NCBI RefSeq assembly: GCF_003386665.1
Contig: NZ_QTUB01000001.1
Coordinates: 930,001 to 994,000 of the forward strand
Length of the DNA: 64,000 bases
Direction: 5' to 3'
DNA from: Xenorhabdus cabanillasii
Lineage (GTDB): Bacteria; Pseudomonadota; Gammaproteobacteria; Enterobacterales; Enterobacteriaceae
Shown here: in pieces, positions 9,615 through 18,684 of the stretch
Numbering within the stretch: the stretch's first letter is position 1
How the letters are laid out: each line of letters starts with the position of its first letter
Program-made: the position numbers and the translations under genes
The notes under the pieces: generated by a model
What the model saw: the letters and a program-made list of their open reading frames with translations, nothing else
The model's database searches: none
What the model was told of the DNA's origin: nothing

Positions 9615-10206
9615 TCAAGCAGGAGCTGATATTAGTAAGACAACCGGGTTCTCATCTATTGTCACAAGCCACTATTTGTTTTTTGGAATTGTGTCAATGG
9701 TGTTAGGCCATGCAATTATGATGATAGTTATGTCAGCCGCCTCAATTGCTTCTGTCGGTTATGGATTGGGAAATTCAGAAGCGGGCATATTAATTGGTGC
9801 TCATCTTGTAACCATGTTCGCTCCCGGTGTTATCACAGGTATGCTGATATCAAGAATGGGGGCAAATCGTATTATTCTATTGGGCGTTCTCTTTAATCTT
9901 GCCGGTTTTCTGGTAGGGCTTACCAATGAAACAGAAATTGTTATTCTCGGAGTCCCGCTGATTTTTGCCGGATTAGGATGGAACCTGATGTTCTTAGGGG
10001 GAACTCATATTATCAATAGTATGTCTGATGGTATCAGTAAAGTCCGTGTTCAGGGTGTGAGTGAAACTCTTCTGGCTACTGTGTCAACGATATTCTCACT
10101 TGCATCTGGGGGAATTTATGAGGCACTTGGTTGGAAAGGGCTGATTTGGGCTGTAACAATAATGACGTTACTAACTATAACGTTATTTTTATTCGTGTGC
10201 TTTTGA
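9595..10206 (+). pseudogene. Truncated MFS transporter (C-terminal half)
   Basis: The frame opens at 9595, overlapping the end of the preceding frame, and encodes about 203 residues with five to six membrane helices. They include the cytoplasmic A-like loop GMLISRMGANRII and the turn SKVRVQGVSE typical of the second half of a major facilitator permease. The first six helices, a start codon with a ribosome-binding site and the usual N-terminal motif are all absent; the only ATG-like start in the hydrophobic part is a TTG at 9676. It ends abruptly in LFLFVCF. It is therefore a remnant rather than a working 12-helix carrier. Confidence 0.75.
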
Positions 10207-10296
10207 TATCGAATGCTTTTGATAAATCGGAATGAATTTCCTGCGAAAAATAGATGAGAACCAGAACGCATTTTTCAAATAATTTATCTGATTTAT

Positions 10297-10324
10297 TTGC
10301 TTTTTCTGGCAGACTTTCTATATG
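10297..10324 (+). promoter_or_regulatory. Possible promoter of the ABC-F leader transcript
   Basis: TTGCTT (10297-10302) and TATATG (10319-10324) are separated by 16 nt, about 60 nt upstream of the leader-peptide start. Match is only moderate. Confidence 0.3.
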
Positions 10325-10386
10325 CTTAGTCTACCGAATAACCAGAAAGTATCGTTACTTTCCCAGATAAAAAAAGGAGGCCCTAT

Positions 10387-10464
10387 ATGTCTATGCAGCG
10401 TTTATTCGCTCGCTTCTTTGGTATTAGAAGCTCGCTCAAGGGTTTGTGGCATCCGCTGCGATAA
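10387..10464 (+). CDS. 25-aa leader peptide upstream of ABC-F gene
   Basis: A short open frame of 25 codons plus TAA, starting ATG-TCT-ATG, with an excellent ribosome-binding site (AAAGGAGG, 8-14 nt upstream). It is basic, with about five Arg, one Lys and two Phe in the middle (RLFARFFGIR), and ends HPLR. Its codons 16-18 (TCG CTC AAG, 10432-10440) form the first arm of the downstream attenuator. The strong SD on a tiny frame, set against the weak SD of the following resistance-type gene, is the classic layout of a ribosome-stalling leader. No homologue is known to me; the stalling signal is not the common R-X-R macrolide motif. Confidence 0.7.
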   Translation: MSMQRLFARFFGIRSSLKGLWHPLR

Positions 10465-10603
10465 TCTTAGCTTGAGCGAAAAAATATTTAGTTACTAACA
10501 TAAAGTAGTAACTTCACAAATTAGAATTCTCTTCACTCAAGCTCGAAGAATTATTGTCAGCATCTGACAACGGTGTTTTGCACCCAAAATTCTTGAGTTA
10601 TCT
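10432..10603 (+). promoter_or_regulatory. Translational attenuator of the ABC-F gene
   Basis: Four segments can pair in exclusive ways. Segment 1 TCGCTCAAG (10432-10440, inside the leader frame) pairs with segment 2 CTTGAGCGA (10471-10479). Segment 2, extended left (AGCTTGAG, 10469-10476), pairs instead with segment 3 CTCAAGCT (10536-10543). Segment 3, extended left (ACTCAAG, 10535-10541), pairs with segment 4 CTTGAGT (10592-10598), which contains the only SD-like bases (GAG) before the ATG at 10604. AAGAATT (10546-10552) can also pair with AATTCTT (10588-10594), closing two small hairpins (TTGTCAG-CAT-CTGACAA; GGTG-TTTTG-CACC). The default 1:2 plus 3:4 fold hides the SD. A ribosome stalled on the leader would free segment 2 to pair with 3 and open the SD, as in erm leaders. 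Confidence 0.7.
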
Positions 10604-12316
10604 ATGAGCACTTATTTATCTGCACAATCACTTTCTATTGCTTTCTCTTCGGCTCCTTTGTTTGAGGATATAACATTTACTCTGAACAAAGGCGACAAAA
10701 TTGGGCTTATCGGTCATAACGGCTGTGGTAAAAGCACCCTGATGAAATTACTCAGCGGTAATTTGGAAGATTACAGCGGTAAGATCACAATTGCGAGTCA
10801 GTGTGTTCTGGCGTATGTCGAACAGCATTTACCCTTATCTCTGCATGATGCCACATTAATAGAGGCTATTAGCGAGAAAGTTAAAGTTGACGAAATTTGG
10901 CGAGCCGAGCTTCTGTTGTCTGAACTGGGATTCCCTGAACAGGATTGGCAAACACCTATCGGAAATCTTAGTGGTGGGCAACATATGCGACTGTTACTTG
11001 GTCGTGCGGTGATCCAGCAACCTGATTTACTTTTATTGGATGAGCCGAGTAACCATCTGGATCTGACTTCTCTGCTATGGTTGGAATCTTTTTTGTCTCA
11101 GTGGAAAGGATCGTTTGTATTGGTATCGCATGATCAGATTTTACTGGATAGGGTGACTAATACTACCTGGATTATGCGGGACAAGACCTTATATCACTTC
11201 GGCATGGCTTGCTCTCAGGCAAGGCAGGCATTGCTCGAACGCGATCAGACGGATCTGCAACGTCATGCCAGTGAGCAAAAAGAGATAGACCGGCTGGAGC
11301 AGAGTGCTGAACGGTTAGCCACATGGGGTAAGGTTTATGACAATCCTGATCTTTCTCGTAAAGCGAAGACGATGCTGGCACGTAAACAGCGTCTGGCTGA
11401 GCAGCAAACCAAACTTACTCAAGGCACTCCATGGAAGCTGACTCTTCAGGGGGATGCATTACCGGCTAACCGATTGCTGGATATTGAACATATGGCTGTT
11501 ATGCCTTTGGGTACTAATGTGGTTCTGTTCAATGTGCTGTCGAAACAGATCAAGAGTGGCGATAGAGTCGCTGTTCTGGGTAACAACGGTTGCGGTAAGT
11601 CTACTTTGCTGAAAGTGTTGTATAAAGAATATCTGGAAAAGACATTGCAGAATGTGAATTATCATCCTCTATGTCAGCTCGGTTACTACGATCAATCGCT
11701 GGAGCAGATTCAGGATGATGAATCACTGAGTGATGCGTTAATTCGTTTTGCACCAACCAGTGATGATCAGCGTAAACGGGCGCTTATCAGCGCAGGTTTT
11801 GAATATCAGAGGCATCAGCAGAAGGTGGCATCACTGAGTGGCGGTGAACGGGCGCGTTTATTGTTCATAGGGTTAACATTAGCGCGTTACCATCTGCTGT
11901 TTCTTGATGAACCCACTAACCACCTTGATCTGGAGGGTAAAGAAGAGCTCTTTGATACCCTGAAGGAATATAAAGGTGGGGCTTTGATTGTCAGCCATGA
12001 TAGAAGTCTTATTGAGCAAAGCTGTAACCGCTTTTGGTTGATCAATAAAGGTGAGTTAACTGAATATCATAATGTTGAAGAAATCTATTCTTTGCTCGGA
12101 CAGGGGGATAATTTAGAGAAACCAAATCGGCAGCATCTTACTGATTGCAATAAACAAGAATCGGCAATGGTGTGGGATGAAGAGGTTTTACTGCAACGCC
12201 TGATAGAGTTGGAAAAGCTGTTGCAGGAGGATTTGAGCAGAAGACCAAAACATCAAAAGCCCGCCTTGCAAGAGGAATGGCGACAGGAGATTGAAATTAT
12301 AAGCAGACAGCTTTAG
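10604..12316 (+). CDS. ABC-F ATPase, probable ribosome-protection protein
   Basis: Cytosolic ABC protein with two nucleotide-binding domains and no membrane helices. Walker A GHNGCGKS and GNNGCGKS, signatures LSGGQHMRLLLGRA and LSGGERARLLF, Walker B LLLLDEPSNHLD and LLFLDEPTNHLD, and the ABC-F linker of about 85 residues between domains, rich in charged heptads (ASEQKEIDRLEQSAERL). Length 570 residues, with a short C-terminal tail. It does not look like EttA, Uup, YbiT or YheS as I remember them. With the leader/attenuator upstream it best fits an antibiotic-resistance ABC-F that ejects drugs from the ribosome. Drug specificity cannot be read from the sequence. SD is weak (GAG, 6 nt before ATG) and sits in a predicted stem. 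Confidence 0.85.
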   Translation: MSTYLSAQSLSIAFSSAPLFEDITFTLNKGDKIGLIGHNGCGKSTLMKLLSGNLEDYSGKITIASQCVLAYVEQHLPLSLHDATLIEAISEKVKVDEIWRAELLLSELGFPEQDWQTPIGNLSGGQHMRLLLGRAVIQQPDLLLLDEPSNHLDLTSLLWLESFLSQWKGSFVLVSHDQILLDRVTNTTWIMRDKTLYHFGMACSQARQALLERDQTDLQRHASEQKEIDRLEQSAERLATWGKVYDNPDLSRKAKTMLARKQRLAEQQTKLTQGTPWKLTLQGDALPANRLLDIEHMAVMPLGTNVVLFNVLSKQIKSGDRVAVLGNNGCGKSTLLKVLYKEYLEKTLQNVNYHPLCQLGYYDQSLEQIQDDESLSDALIRFAPTSDDQRKRALISAGFEYQRHQQKVASLSGGERARLLFIGLTLARYHLLFLDEPTNHLDLEGKEELFDTLKEYKGGALIVSHDRSLIEQSCNRFWLINKGELTEYHNVEEIYSLLGQGDNLEKPNRQHLTDCNKQESAMVWDEEVLLQRLIELEKLLQEDLSRRPKHQKPALQEEWRQEIEIISRQL

Positions 12317-12344
12317 TGCATAACCTGTAAGTCGTGTTAACTGT

Positions 12345-12392
12345 ATCTGACCGCCATTGGCTTTGTTTTAATGACGGTCAGATTATTTTAAA
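12345..12392 (+). terminator. Terminator after the ABC-F gene
   Basis: ATCTGACCG (12345-12353) pairs with CGGTCAGAT (12375-12383), then TATTTT. Convergent with the ketosynthase gene. Confidence 0.75.
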
Positions 12393-12429
12393 TAATTTTC
12401 GGATTATCGTGATGTATTATATTGGAAAT

Positions 12430-14175
12430 TCACAGAAATTCGTTGAATTCATCTGCATTCGGCAGTTTTATAGTATGTTTGAATCCTGCTAATTTTACTT
12501 CTTGGCGTGAAAGTTCGATATCTGCGGGTTGTATCACAGAACTTCCGAAATCGTAAATAATAGATTCCTCACCACGGCAAATAGCTTGATCCTGTTTTTC
12601 ACTTTTGTCTTTAACTATCTGATTGCATTTATGATAATTGCTAATGGCCGTATTACCATGTTTTTTTGTCAGCATTCGCATTGTTTGCTGTGGAGATAAA
12701 ATAACGGCGCTCGCATTATTGCCACCAAATCCTTTTGAATTGATGATTGTGGCACGCATATCTTTACCCTGTTCACCAGTAAATTTATCCTGCATTAAGA
12801 TGTTCAGATTGGAAGAATGTACATCTTCAGCAATATGATCAATTGTTTTAATGCCGGGTATCCATCCATATTGCCAAACGCCTAGCGTGTTGGCTAACTG
12901 ATCACCGGCAGAGACAGAAAAGGAGTGCCCGACATATGCCTTAATGGCAGTAACATCCCAGTGGTTGAGGCCAAAGACTTTCGCGATTTCATTAATAATA
13001 TGGCTTTCTGTAACCCTATTTTGTGGTGTCCCTGTACCGTGTGCCTGAATATAGGAATGCTGTAATTTTCCATCCAGAAGGCTATCTGTAAGGGAAGCGG
13101 CTTTCATCATCGTGATATAGTTACCGATTCCGGGGGAAGAGATGGATTTTTTATTCGCATCGGCATTCACGAAAACATCAGGCACCGATCCAAGAATATT
13201 AGCACCACATTGCAGAGCGAGGTCGTCACTCATAAGCAGCACAAACTGTGATGATTCGGAAAGAGTGAGTCCGACATTAGTTGAAAATGGGCGGCAGGCA
13301 CGGCGATGGTCGACAGTGTTGGTTCCGTCCAATTTACATAATAGGTGATCTTCTGCGAGAGCTCCCATGGCACGGAATCCTTCAATAATCTCAGGAGTAA
13401 TAGGTGCTTCGGCACATCCTACTAAACAGACTTTTGCCTTACCTTGCCTTATGTCATTAACGCCTTGTTTAAGATTGTACAGAAAGCTGGCACAGGCACC
13501 AATATTGGCAGATGTGCTTCCTATGTTATTGATAACATAACTATTAATAAAATCTGCTGGCATATCCGGTAAGGAGAGTGGCAACATTTTTGAGCTAATA
13601 CGTAAGCCATTCAGTGGATTACCGATCAATCCTGATAGTGAAAACTGATCTACCTGGCCTAATGCACTGCTGGCGTAGACAGAAACCTGATCAGGCTCTA
13701 CTAATGCATATATATCTGACCATGAAATCCCGATTGAGTTGAGTAAATCTGAGGCACCATATACGGTGAGACGTAAACCGCGAGGATGGTGATGAGCATT
13801 ATATAAATTTCCTATTTCAAACCCTTCCGGTAATTGTCCTGCGCTGGACATAGAAAGTGGAATATAAGTTGATTGTAATAGTTGTACTGTGTCTTTGTCA
13901 GAATCGGTTATTATTTTATTAACTGGCACTTGCTGTGTATCGAAAAGAGTTATTTTTCTAATTAGTGTGCCATTTTTTGCTTGTTCAATTTGGGTATCAG
14001 TTACAGATTCTGTTCCATTAATAATACCCATTCGATGACATAAGTCGCTCCATGTATCTTTCATTATTTTGCCATTAAGGCTATTTGATACGATGCGTTT
14101 ATATCCGTGAAATCCAGAACTTCTTCCAGCCGTATTGATACCACCTAAACCAACAATTACGGGTAATTTACTCAT
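12430..14175 (-). CDS. fabY: Beta-ketoacyl-ACP synthase, FabY-like
   Basis: Stand-alone ketosynthase of about 581 residues; joins an acyl unit to malonyl-ACP by decarboxylative condensation. The N-terminus (SKLPVIVGLGGINTAGRSSG) and size match the Pseudomonas FabY type, which starts fatty-acid synthesis from acetyl-CoA. The thiolase-fold triad is visible: Cys in GACASFLYNLKQG, His in QAHGTGTPQNRVTE, His in YVGHSFSVSAGDQ. The start chosen is ATG 14175, six nt after GGAG; the frame extends to a TTG at 14187. No acyl carrier protein or other modification enzyme adjoins it, so a role in general lipid synthesis is more likely than in a product cluster. A divergent GlxA-type regulator lies upstream. 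The symbol is by resemblance only. Confidence 0.8.
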   Translation of the reverse strand: MSKLPVIVGLGGINTAGRSSGFHGYKRIVSNSLNGKIMKDTWSDLCHRMGIINGTESVTDTQIEQAKNGTLIRKITLFDTQQVPVNKIITDSDKDTVQLLQSTYIPLSMSSAGQLPEGFEIGNLYNAHHHPRGLRLTVYGASDLLNSIGISWSDIYALVEPDQVSVYASSALGQVDQFSLSGLIGNPLNGLRISSKMLPLSLPDMPADFINSYVINNIGSTSANIGACASFLYNLKQGVNDIRQGKAKVCLVGCAEAPITPEIIEGFRAMGALAEDHLLCKLDGTNTVDHRRACRPFSTNVGLTLSESSQFVLLMSDDLALQCGANILGSVPDVFVNADANKKSISSPGIGNYITMMKAASLTDSLLDGKLQHSYIQAHGTGTPQNRVTESHIINEIAKVFGLNHWDVTAIKAYVGHSFSVSAGDQLANTLGVWQYGWIPGIKTIDHIAEDVHSSNLNILMQDKFTGEQGKDMRATIINSKGFGGNNASAVILSPQQTMRMLTKKHGNTAISNYHKCNQIVKDKSEKQDQAICRGEESIIYDFGSSVIQPADIELSRQEVKLAGFKHTIKLPNADEFNEFL

Positions 14176-14401
14176 TATGAACTCCAAAAAGGCTTTTCCT
14201 GAAGTTTAGCAATTGGTGTAAATTAATACTCTGATATATTGGTCATTAAAACTGAGAATATTGTCATCTGATCTATTTCTATCGAAACTGAAATATCAAA
14301 TATTATATACCCGCTGTTTTTCAGGTTACAGCTTTGTTGGCGATATCCTGAAATTCCATAGAATATAGGCAAGAAGCGTATATGATGTCTGGAGACTGAG
14401 T

Positions 14402-15379
14402 ATGAATATAGCATTTGTCTTATATGATAAAGCGTTACAAAGTGGGATTACGTTAGCATCGGATATGTTAAACAGCGCCAGCAGCTTAAGAAGCCACATA
14501 GAGCAGAGAGAGCAGCCGCTTGTCATGTCTGTTGTAGGGGATATGAAGAAACACCACCAACAGATACCGCAAATTATGCTGCATACTCACCATACATTTT
14601 CAGAGTTTATCGATTTTGATTTAGTGTTTTTGCCTCCGATGTGGGGAAATCCATATCCTGTGATGGTTGGCAGGAAAGATATCATTTCATGGCTACGCAG
14701 ACAAAAAGAAAATAATGCTGTCATTGTTGCAACCGGAACCGGGGTATTCTGGTTAGCGCAAGCGGGCTTACTTGATAAAAATACAGTAACAACCCATTGG
14801 GCTTTTTATGACAAATTTGCACGTCAATTCCCAACCGTGAATGTAAATTGTAAGGCAAGTATTACCTATAATGATAATATTTACTGTGTAAAAAGTATTA
14901 ACTCTCAAACAGAGTTATTGGTTTACCTTATTTCCCTGTTTTTTGGCCTGCCTATCGCTAAAATTATTGAGAAACATTTTATGCATGAAGTGTCCGACTT
15001 CCAATCAGAGCCATTTTTTCAAGTGGGAGGTAGTACACAGTTTGATGAAATAGTATCGATAGCCCAAAGTTATATTAAACAGAATATAACATCGCATATC
15101 ACCATTAAAGACATTGCCAGTTATGTCGGAGTATCGGAAAGTACTTTGGTCCGTAATTTCAGAGCGCAAGTCGGAGTTTCTCCCCATAAATATAGGCTTA
15201 ATTACCGTTTATTAACAGCAAAGCAGTTGTTGAAAGATAATAACCTGAATTTATTGCATGTCGCACAATTAGTGGGATTTAAGGATCCTCACTATTTTAG
15301 TAAGGTGTTTGAACAACATTTTGAGCTGACTCCAATAGCTTACCGTAATCTGGTAAAAGCAAAGGCGTTCCATGCCTGA
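14402..15379 (+). CDS. GlxA-family AraC-type transcriptional regulator
   Basis: 325 residues. The N-terminal domain (about 1-180) is DJ-1/PfpI-like (FVLYDKALQSGITLASDM, then VATGTGVFWLAQAGLLDKNTVTTHW), with the nucleophile cysteine of the fold replaced, as is common in non-catalytic sensor versions. The C-terminal ~100 residues form two AraC helix-turn-helices (ITIKDIASYVGVSESTLVRNF and LLHVAQLVGFKDPHYFSKVFEQHF). Divergent from the FabY-like gene with 226 nt between starts, so it may regulate that gene, itself, or the convergent DUF1479 gene. The inducer is unknown. Confidence 0.88.
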   Translation: MNIAFVLYDKALQSGITLASDMLNSASSLRSHIEQREQPLVMSVVGDMKKHHQQIPQIMLHTHHTFSEFIDFDLVFLPPMWGNPYPVMVGRKDIISWLRRQKENNAVIVATGTGVFWLAQAGLLDKNTVTTHWAFYDKFARQFPTVNVNCKASITYNDNIYCVKSINSQTELLVYLISLFFGLPIAKIIEKHFMHEVSDFQSEPFFQVGGSTQFDEIVSIAQSYIKQNITSHITIKDIASYVGVSESTLVRNFRAQVGVSPHKYRLNYRLLTAKQLLKDNNLNLLHVAQLVGFKDPHYFSKVFEQHFELTPIAYRNLVKAKAFHA

Positions 15380-15411
15380 TAATTCCATGTTTGATAATTT
15401 AAATCTATGTC

Positions 15412-16680
15412 TCAATATTCCCGATTTCCTAACCCAAGTCCTCGTAAGCCAATTGCATTTAACTCAGTAACCGTGAAACGGTTTTTCCAATTCTTTTCAT
15501 AATGTTCCGGAGCAAAGTCTGGTGGAGATGTGCCATGTTCAAGGGCTTCAGTCACTTGACGGGCATAGGCCAGATTTCTGTTACACAATGGCGCGGCGGG
15601 AATATACATGACATTTCCCCAGCCCTGTTGATTTTCTACAGGAGCAACCGAGTGGATTAGATCACAGTGCCACCAGACAGAATCGCCAGCCTGTAATGCC
15701 GGGATACTGCATAACCCACGAATAAGATGAGGATGCCATTGTTCTGAGATAGGAAGTGCTTTGCCGGGAGCCACACCACACAATTCATCTGCGGGTACAT
15801 CATTCAGTAGTGGGCGTAGCAGAATATAGGCCATTGCTTCAGGAACGGGCACAACATGCAAAAGCCCCTGATCGATCAACATATCCGACAGCGCAGTCCA
15901 GCCTTGAAATGTTCTAAATACAGAACACCTTGCTATGTTATTGAATTCATTTACATCGGGACGATAGGCAGCATCCCAGGGATCGTATTCTGCAAACTGG
16001 TTGGTGAAGATTTTTCTGAATACGTTTTGATAGTCTGGCTGTAACCAGCGTTCCAAAGCTCCTGAATCTGTGTGAGCTCCCAGACCCCTGGATGTCGTAC
16101 CCGGCGGTCTGCGGCGAATACGATCGGGATAAATCATGCTGACGTCAGGCTCGAACCATCTCACTCCATCTGATTCAAATTTCCATAAGTGATTCAGAAA
16201 AGACTGTACCAACGCAATTTCTTCGCTTTGTCTGGCTTGCATTTGTGCATGGGACCAGTAAATCGGATAAATTTCCGGCCGGGATGCTTTAAGACTACCG
16301 AAATAATTATCTTTTGGTCCCTGATAGAAGCGTTCAAACTCATTGGTATTGAGGTAATCAAGCATGGACTGATCCCATGCGATTGCCTGATCCTGTGGGA
16401 AGTTTTGCCTGACGACCAAACAGCCACGGCGCTTAATCTTTTGTATGATTTCCTCTGTTATTCTACCTTCAGCCATATCACGCCAATGTATTTCAGGCCA
16501 GGCGCTACCCATGTTTTTTTCATCTTCTTTGGCTACAGTTAATTCTTTTTCTATTTTGTCACATACCTGGGAGAAGAGAGTTTCAACGTCACCGATTTGC
16601 TTACGCAGAATTTGTTTCATCTGGCGAATTCTTTTGTGGTAATCATCAGGAAAGCTGGTGGTGGTAAAAGAAGTATCCAT
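15412..16680 (-). CDS. YbiU-like DUF1479 protein, probable Fe(II)/2-oxoglutarate oxygenase
   Basis: 422 residues, matching the DUF1479/YbiU family in length and sequence feel. A plausible Fe-binding facial triad is visible: H-x-D in LGAHTDSGALERWL and a distal His in WWHCDLIHSVAPVENQ, as in phytanoyl-CoA-type dioxygenases. Substrate unknown. Start ATG 16680 follows a weak SD (GAGATTACT). It is convergent with the AraC-type regulator gene and transcribed alone. Confidence 0.82.
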   Translation of the reverse strand: MDTSFTTTSFPDDYHKRIRQMKQILRKQIGDVETLFSQVCDKIEKELTVAKEDEKNMGSAWPEIHWRDMAEGRITEEIIQKIKRRGCLVVRQNFPQDQAIAWDQSMLDYLNTNEFERFYQGPKDNYFGSLKASRPEIYPIYWSHAQMQARQSEEIALVQSFLNHLWKFESDGVRWFEPDVSMIYPDRIRRRPPGTTSRGLGAHTDSGALERWLQPDYQNVFRKIFTNQFAEYDPWDAAYRPDVNEFNNIARCSVFRTFQGWTALSDMLIDQGLLHVVPVPEAMAYILLRPLLNDVPADELCGVAPGKALPISEQWHPHLIRGLCSIPALQAGDSVWWHCDLIHSVAPVENQQGWGNVMYIPAAPLCNRNLAYARQVTEALEHGTSPPDFAPEHYEKNWKNRFTVTELNAIGLRGLGLGNREY

Positions 16681-17189
16681 AGTAATCTCTGTTTATGTAT
16701 GGGGTTTTATATTTGGACAAAAATTAATCTACCTCCGATTCATAATATATCAACTATGTTTTAGTCAATTTGTGGCAAAACATTTTGAAATGACAAACAA
16801 AAATTGTTTTTAATTAATATTAATGGAGTAATGTTTTGATGTTGGAAGTGGAAATCATCAACGCTTTCTTTTCCAGCCTGGTGTGGATCACGCCATCTTC
16901 AGCTCTGTCTTTTGCTCCTTCTGATAAAGAGCAACGGAAGTTACTAATGTTTTGAGTTTTTACCATATCGTAAATAATGAGGTAATAACTGGATTATGAG
17001 GCAATTTTTTTATGTTTTTCTTTTTTTATTTATTAATTGATGTTGTTGATTTTTATTTTTCTATGGAAAAGTAATTAGAGGTAAGAGTGATAATATATTT
17101 TTAATTGGAAAAATGACGCTATCTCCCTGCTATATGGATAATATTCCAATTCTGTTATGAAAATAGCACCATGTAAGATAATTGAACTT
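16681..17189. other. 509-nt spacer with one doubtful mini-frame
   Basis: AT-rich region between the DUF1479 start and the uhpC-like stop. The only frame of note is 38 codons from ATG 16839 on the plus strand, with a GGAG 10 nt upstream but no recognisable product. It is slightly richer in GC than its flanks and could be a gene remnant. In E. coli uhpT would occupy this side of uhpC; no trace of a 12-helix carrier remains here. Confidence 0.4.
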
Positions 17190-18485
17190 TTAAGGCACTT
17201 TATTGTGTTTATCAGCGTCATATATTAGTAGTGGCATTAATAGTAATCCCATCAAAGCGGCTGCAAGTGTAATCAGAGCAAACATTCCAGACCAATCATA
17301 ATATTCAATAACTTGACTTAATGGCCAACCTGCAATGGCTGCGCTCAGATAGGCATATAAACCAAGATATCCTGTAACTGTACCTGCAGCTCTCTTATGA
17401 CAATATTCTGTAGCTGCTAATCCAATGAGCATTTGTGGACCGAAAACAAAAAAGCCGATACTGAAAATACATGTTGCCAGTAGAATATCATTCTGTATTG
17501 GTGCGAGCCAAAGTGCTACAACAGAAAAAAACAATCCAAGAGAAAACAGTAAGATCATAGGAGCTCGTTGGCTGCGAAAGAGCAGATCTGAACCCCATCC
17601 CGAACAGAGTGTTCCGAGTAATCCACCCAATTCAAACAGTGAAAGAATCGTATTTGCACTGAGTAAGTCAGAACCATGTTTTTCTGATAGCCAGAGGTTT
17701 CCCCAGTCATGTATTGCCGTTCTAATGAAATAAATTAAAATATAGGAAATGCCGAGCAGCCAGATAGTACGGTTAAACACAATGGTTTCTTTTAAGATTT
17801 TTATCATTGGCATTGGCGGTGATAAATGCTCTTGTCTGATTTCCATTGCATCTTGCCGCCAATGTCCGATGCTGGGTAACCCATGCTCTTGTGGAGTACC
17901 TCGTAATTGCTGGCATAACCAAATCCCTAACAGAATACTGATGAGTCCAGGCAGCAATAGCGCTATTTTCCAGCTATATGTTGCAGCTAATAGTGTAGAC
18001 AACAGTGTCAGGAGAACTCCACTTATGTTAATTGAAATGTTCCAACAACCCCACCAAAACCCTCGTTCATTACGGGAATACCAATAAGTTAGTAATCTTG
18101 CACACGGAGGCCATCCCCATCCTTGAAAAAAACCATTGAGGGTCCAAATAATTAATATGGCTGGCAATGAAGAACAAAATGTGAAAATAATATTAAGTAT
18201 TCCAGTCACTAATAAGCCAGCACCCATAAACCAGCGATAGCCTGTATAGTCGTGGAAAATACCGGATACAAATTTCGAGAGGCCATAAGCAAGGTAAAAT
18301 AGACTGGCTATCCAGCCTATATCATTTTTATCTAGTACCAGATCTACTTGCATTGCTGGCATGACAACATTCAAACTTCTGCGTGTAAGTTGAAATGTAG
18401 CATAGCCGATCAACATTGATATGAGTAAATGAACTCGCCAATAGCGGTATTGTTGTGAAATTTGTCCATTGCTATTGGCTTGCAT
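17190..18485 (-). CDS. uhpC: UhpC-like sensor/transporter (organophosphate:Pi antiporter family)
   Basis: Twelve-helix MFS protein of 431 residues (439 in E. coli UhpC). The signature NGFFQGWGWPPCARLLTYWYSRNERGFWWGCWNISINI is split here by helices 4-5 and is typical of UhpC/GlpT/UhpT. In E. coli UhpC senses external glucose 6-phosphate and signals to UhpB rather than serving mainly as a transporter. The start chosen is ATG 18485, preceded by GGAG; an upstream in-frame ATG at 18548 has no good SD. It follows the sensor-kinase gene by about 200 nt. There is no uhpT in the window, so this copy could itself be the carrier or could control a distant one. Confidence 0.85.
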   Translation of the reverse strand: MQANSNGQISQQYRYWRVHLLISMLIGYATFQLTRRSLNVVMPAMQVDLVLDKNDIGWIASLFYLAYGLSKFVSGIFHDYTGYRWFMGAGLLVTGILNIIFTFCSSLPAILIIWTLNGFFQGWGWPPCARLLTYWYSRNERGFWWGCWNISINISGVLLTLLSTLLAATYSWKIALLLPGLISILLGIWLCQQLRGTPQEHGLPSIGHWRQDAMEIRQEHLSPPMPMIKILKETIVFNRTIWLLGISYILIYFIRTAIHDWGNLWLSEKHGSDLLSANTILSLFELGGLLGTLCSGWGSDLLFRSQRAPMILLFSLGLFFSVVALWLAPIQNDILLATCIFSIGFFVFGPQMLIGLAATEYCHKRAAGTVTGYLGLYAYLSAAIAGWPLSQVIEYYDWSGMFALITLAAALMGLLLMPLLIYDADKHNKVP

Positions 18486-18684
18486 AAAATTTCTCCATGA
18501 AAATAAGCCTATGTAAATAGAATAATTATGTGATTCTTTTAATTGCAATCTTATTGCTTACAATAGTCGCCTTTGTTACATCACTGCCTAAGTGCCGAGA
18601 AGGTTATTTCCTTGTTGCTGTCTGACAATTTGAAGTTTATTAGGTATTGATGTGAACTTTTGAAATATGAAGAGTCTCATTTGA

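Noticed and set aside
9676..10206. TTG-started 176-residue MFS frame as an intact small transporter.
   Set aside because: Coding similarity continues upstream of the TTG without a start, no SD, and only half of the expected helices are present.
16839..16955. 38-codon frame in the DUF1479-uhpC spacer as a gene.
   Set aside because: No homologue, SD too far away, and the composition gives no membrane segment or motif.
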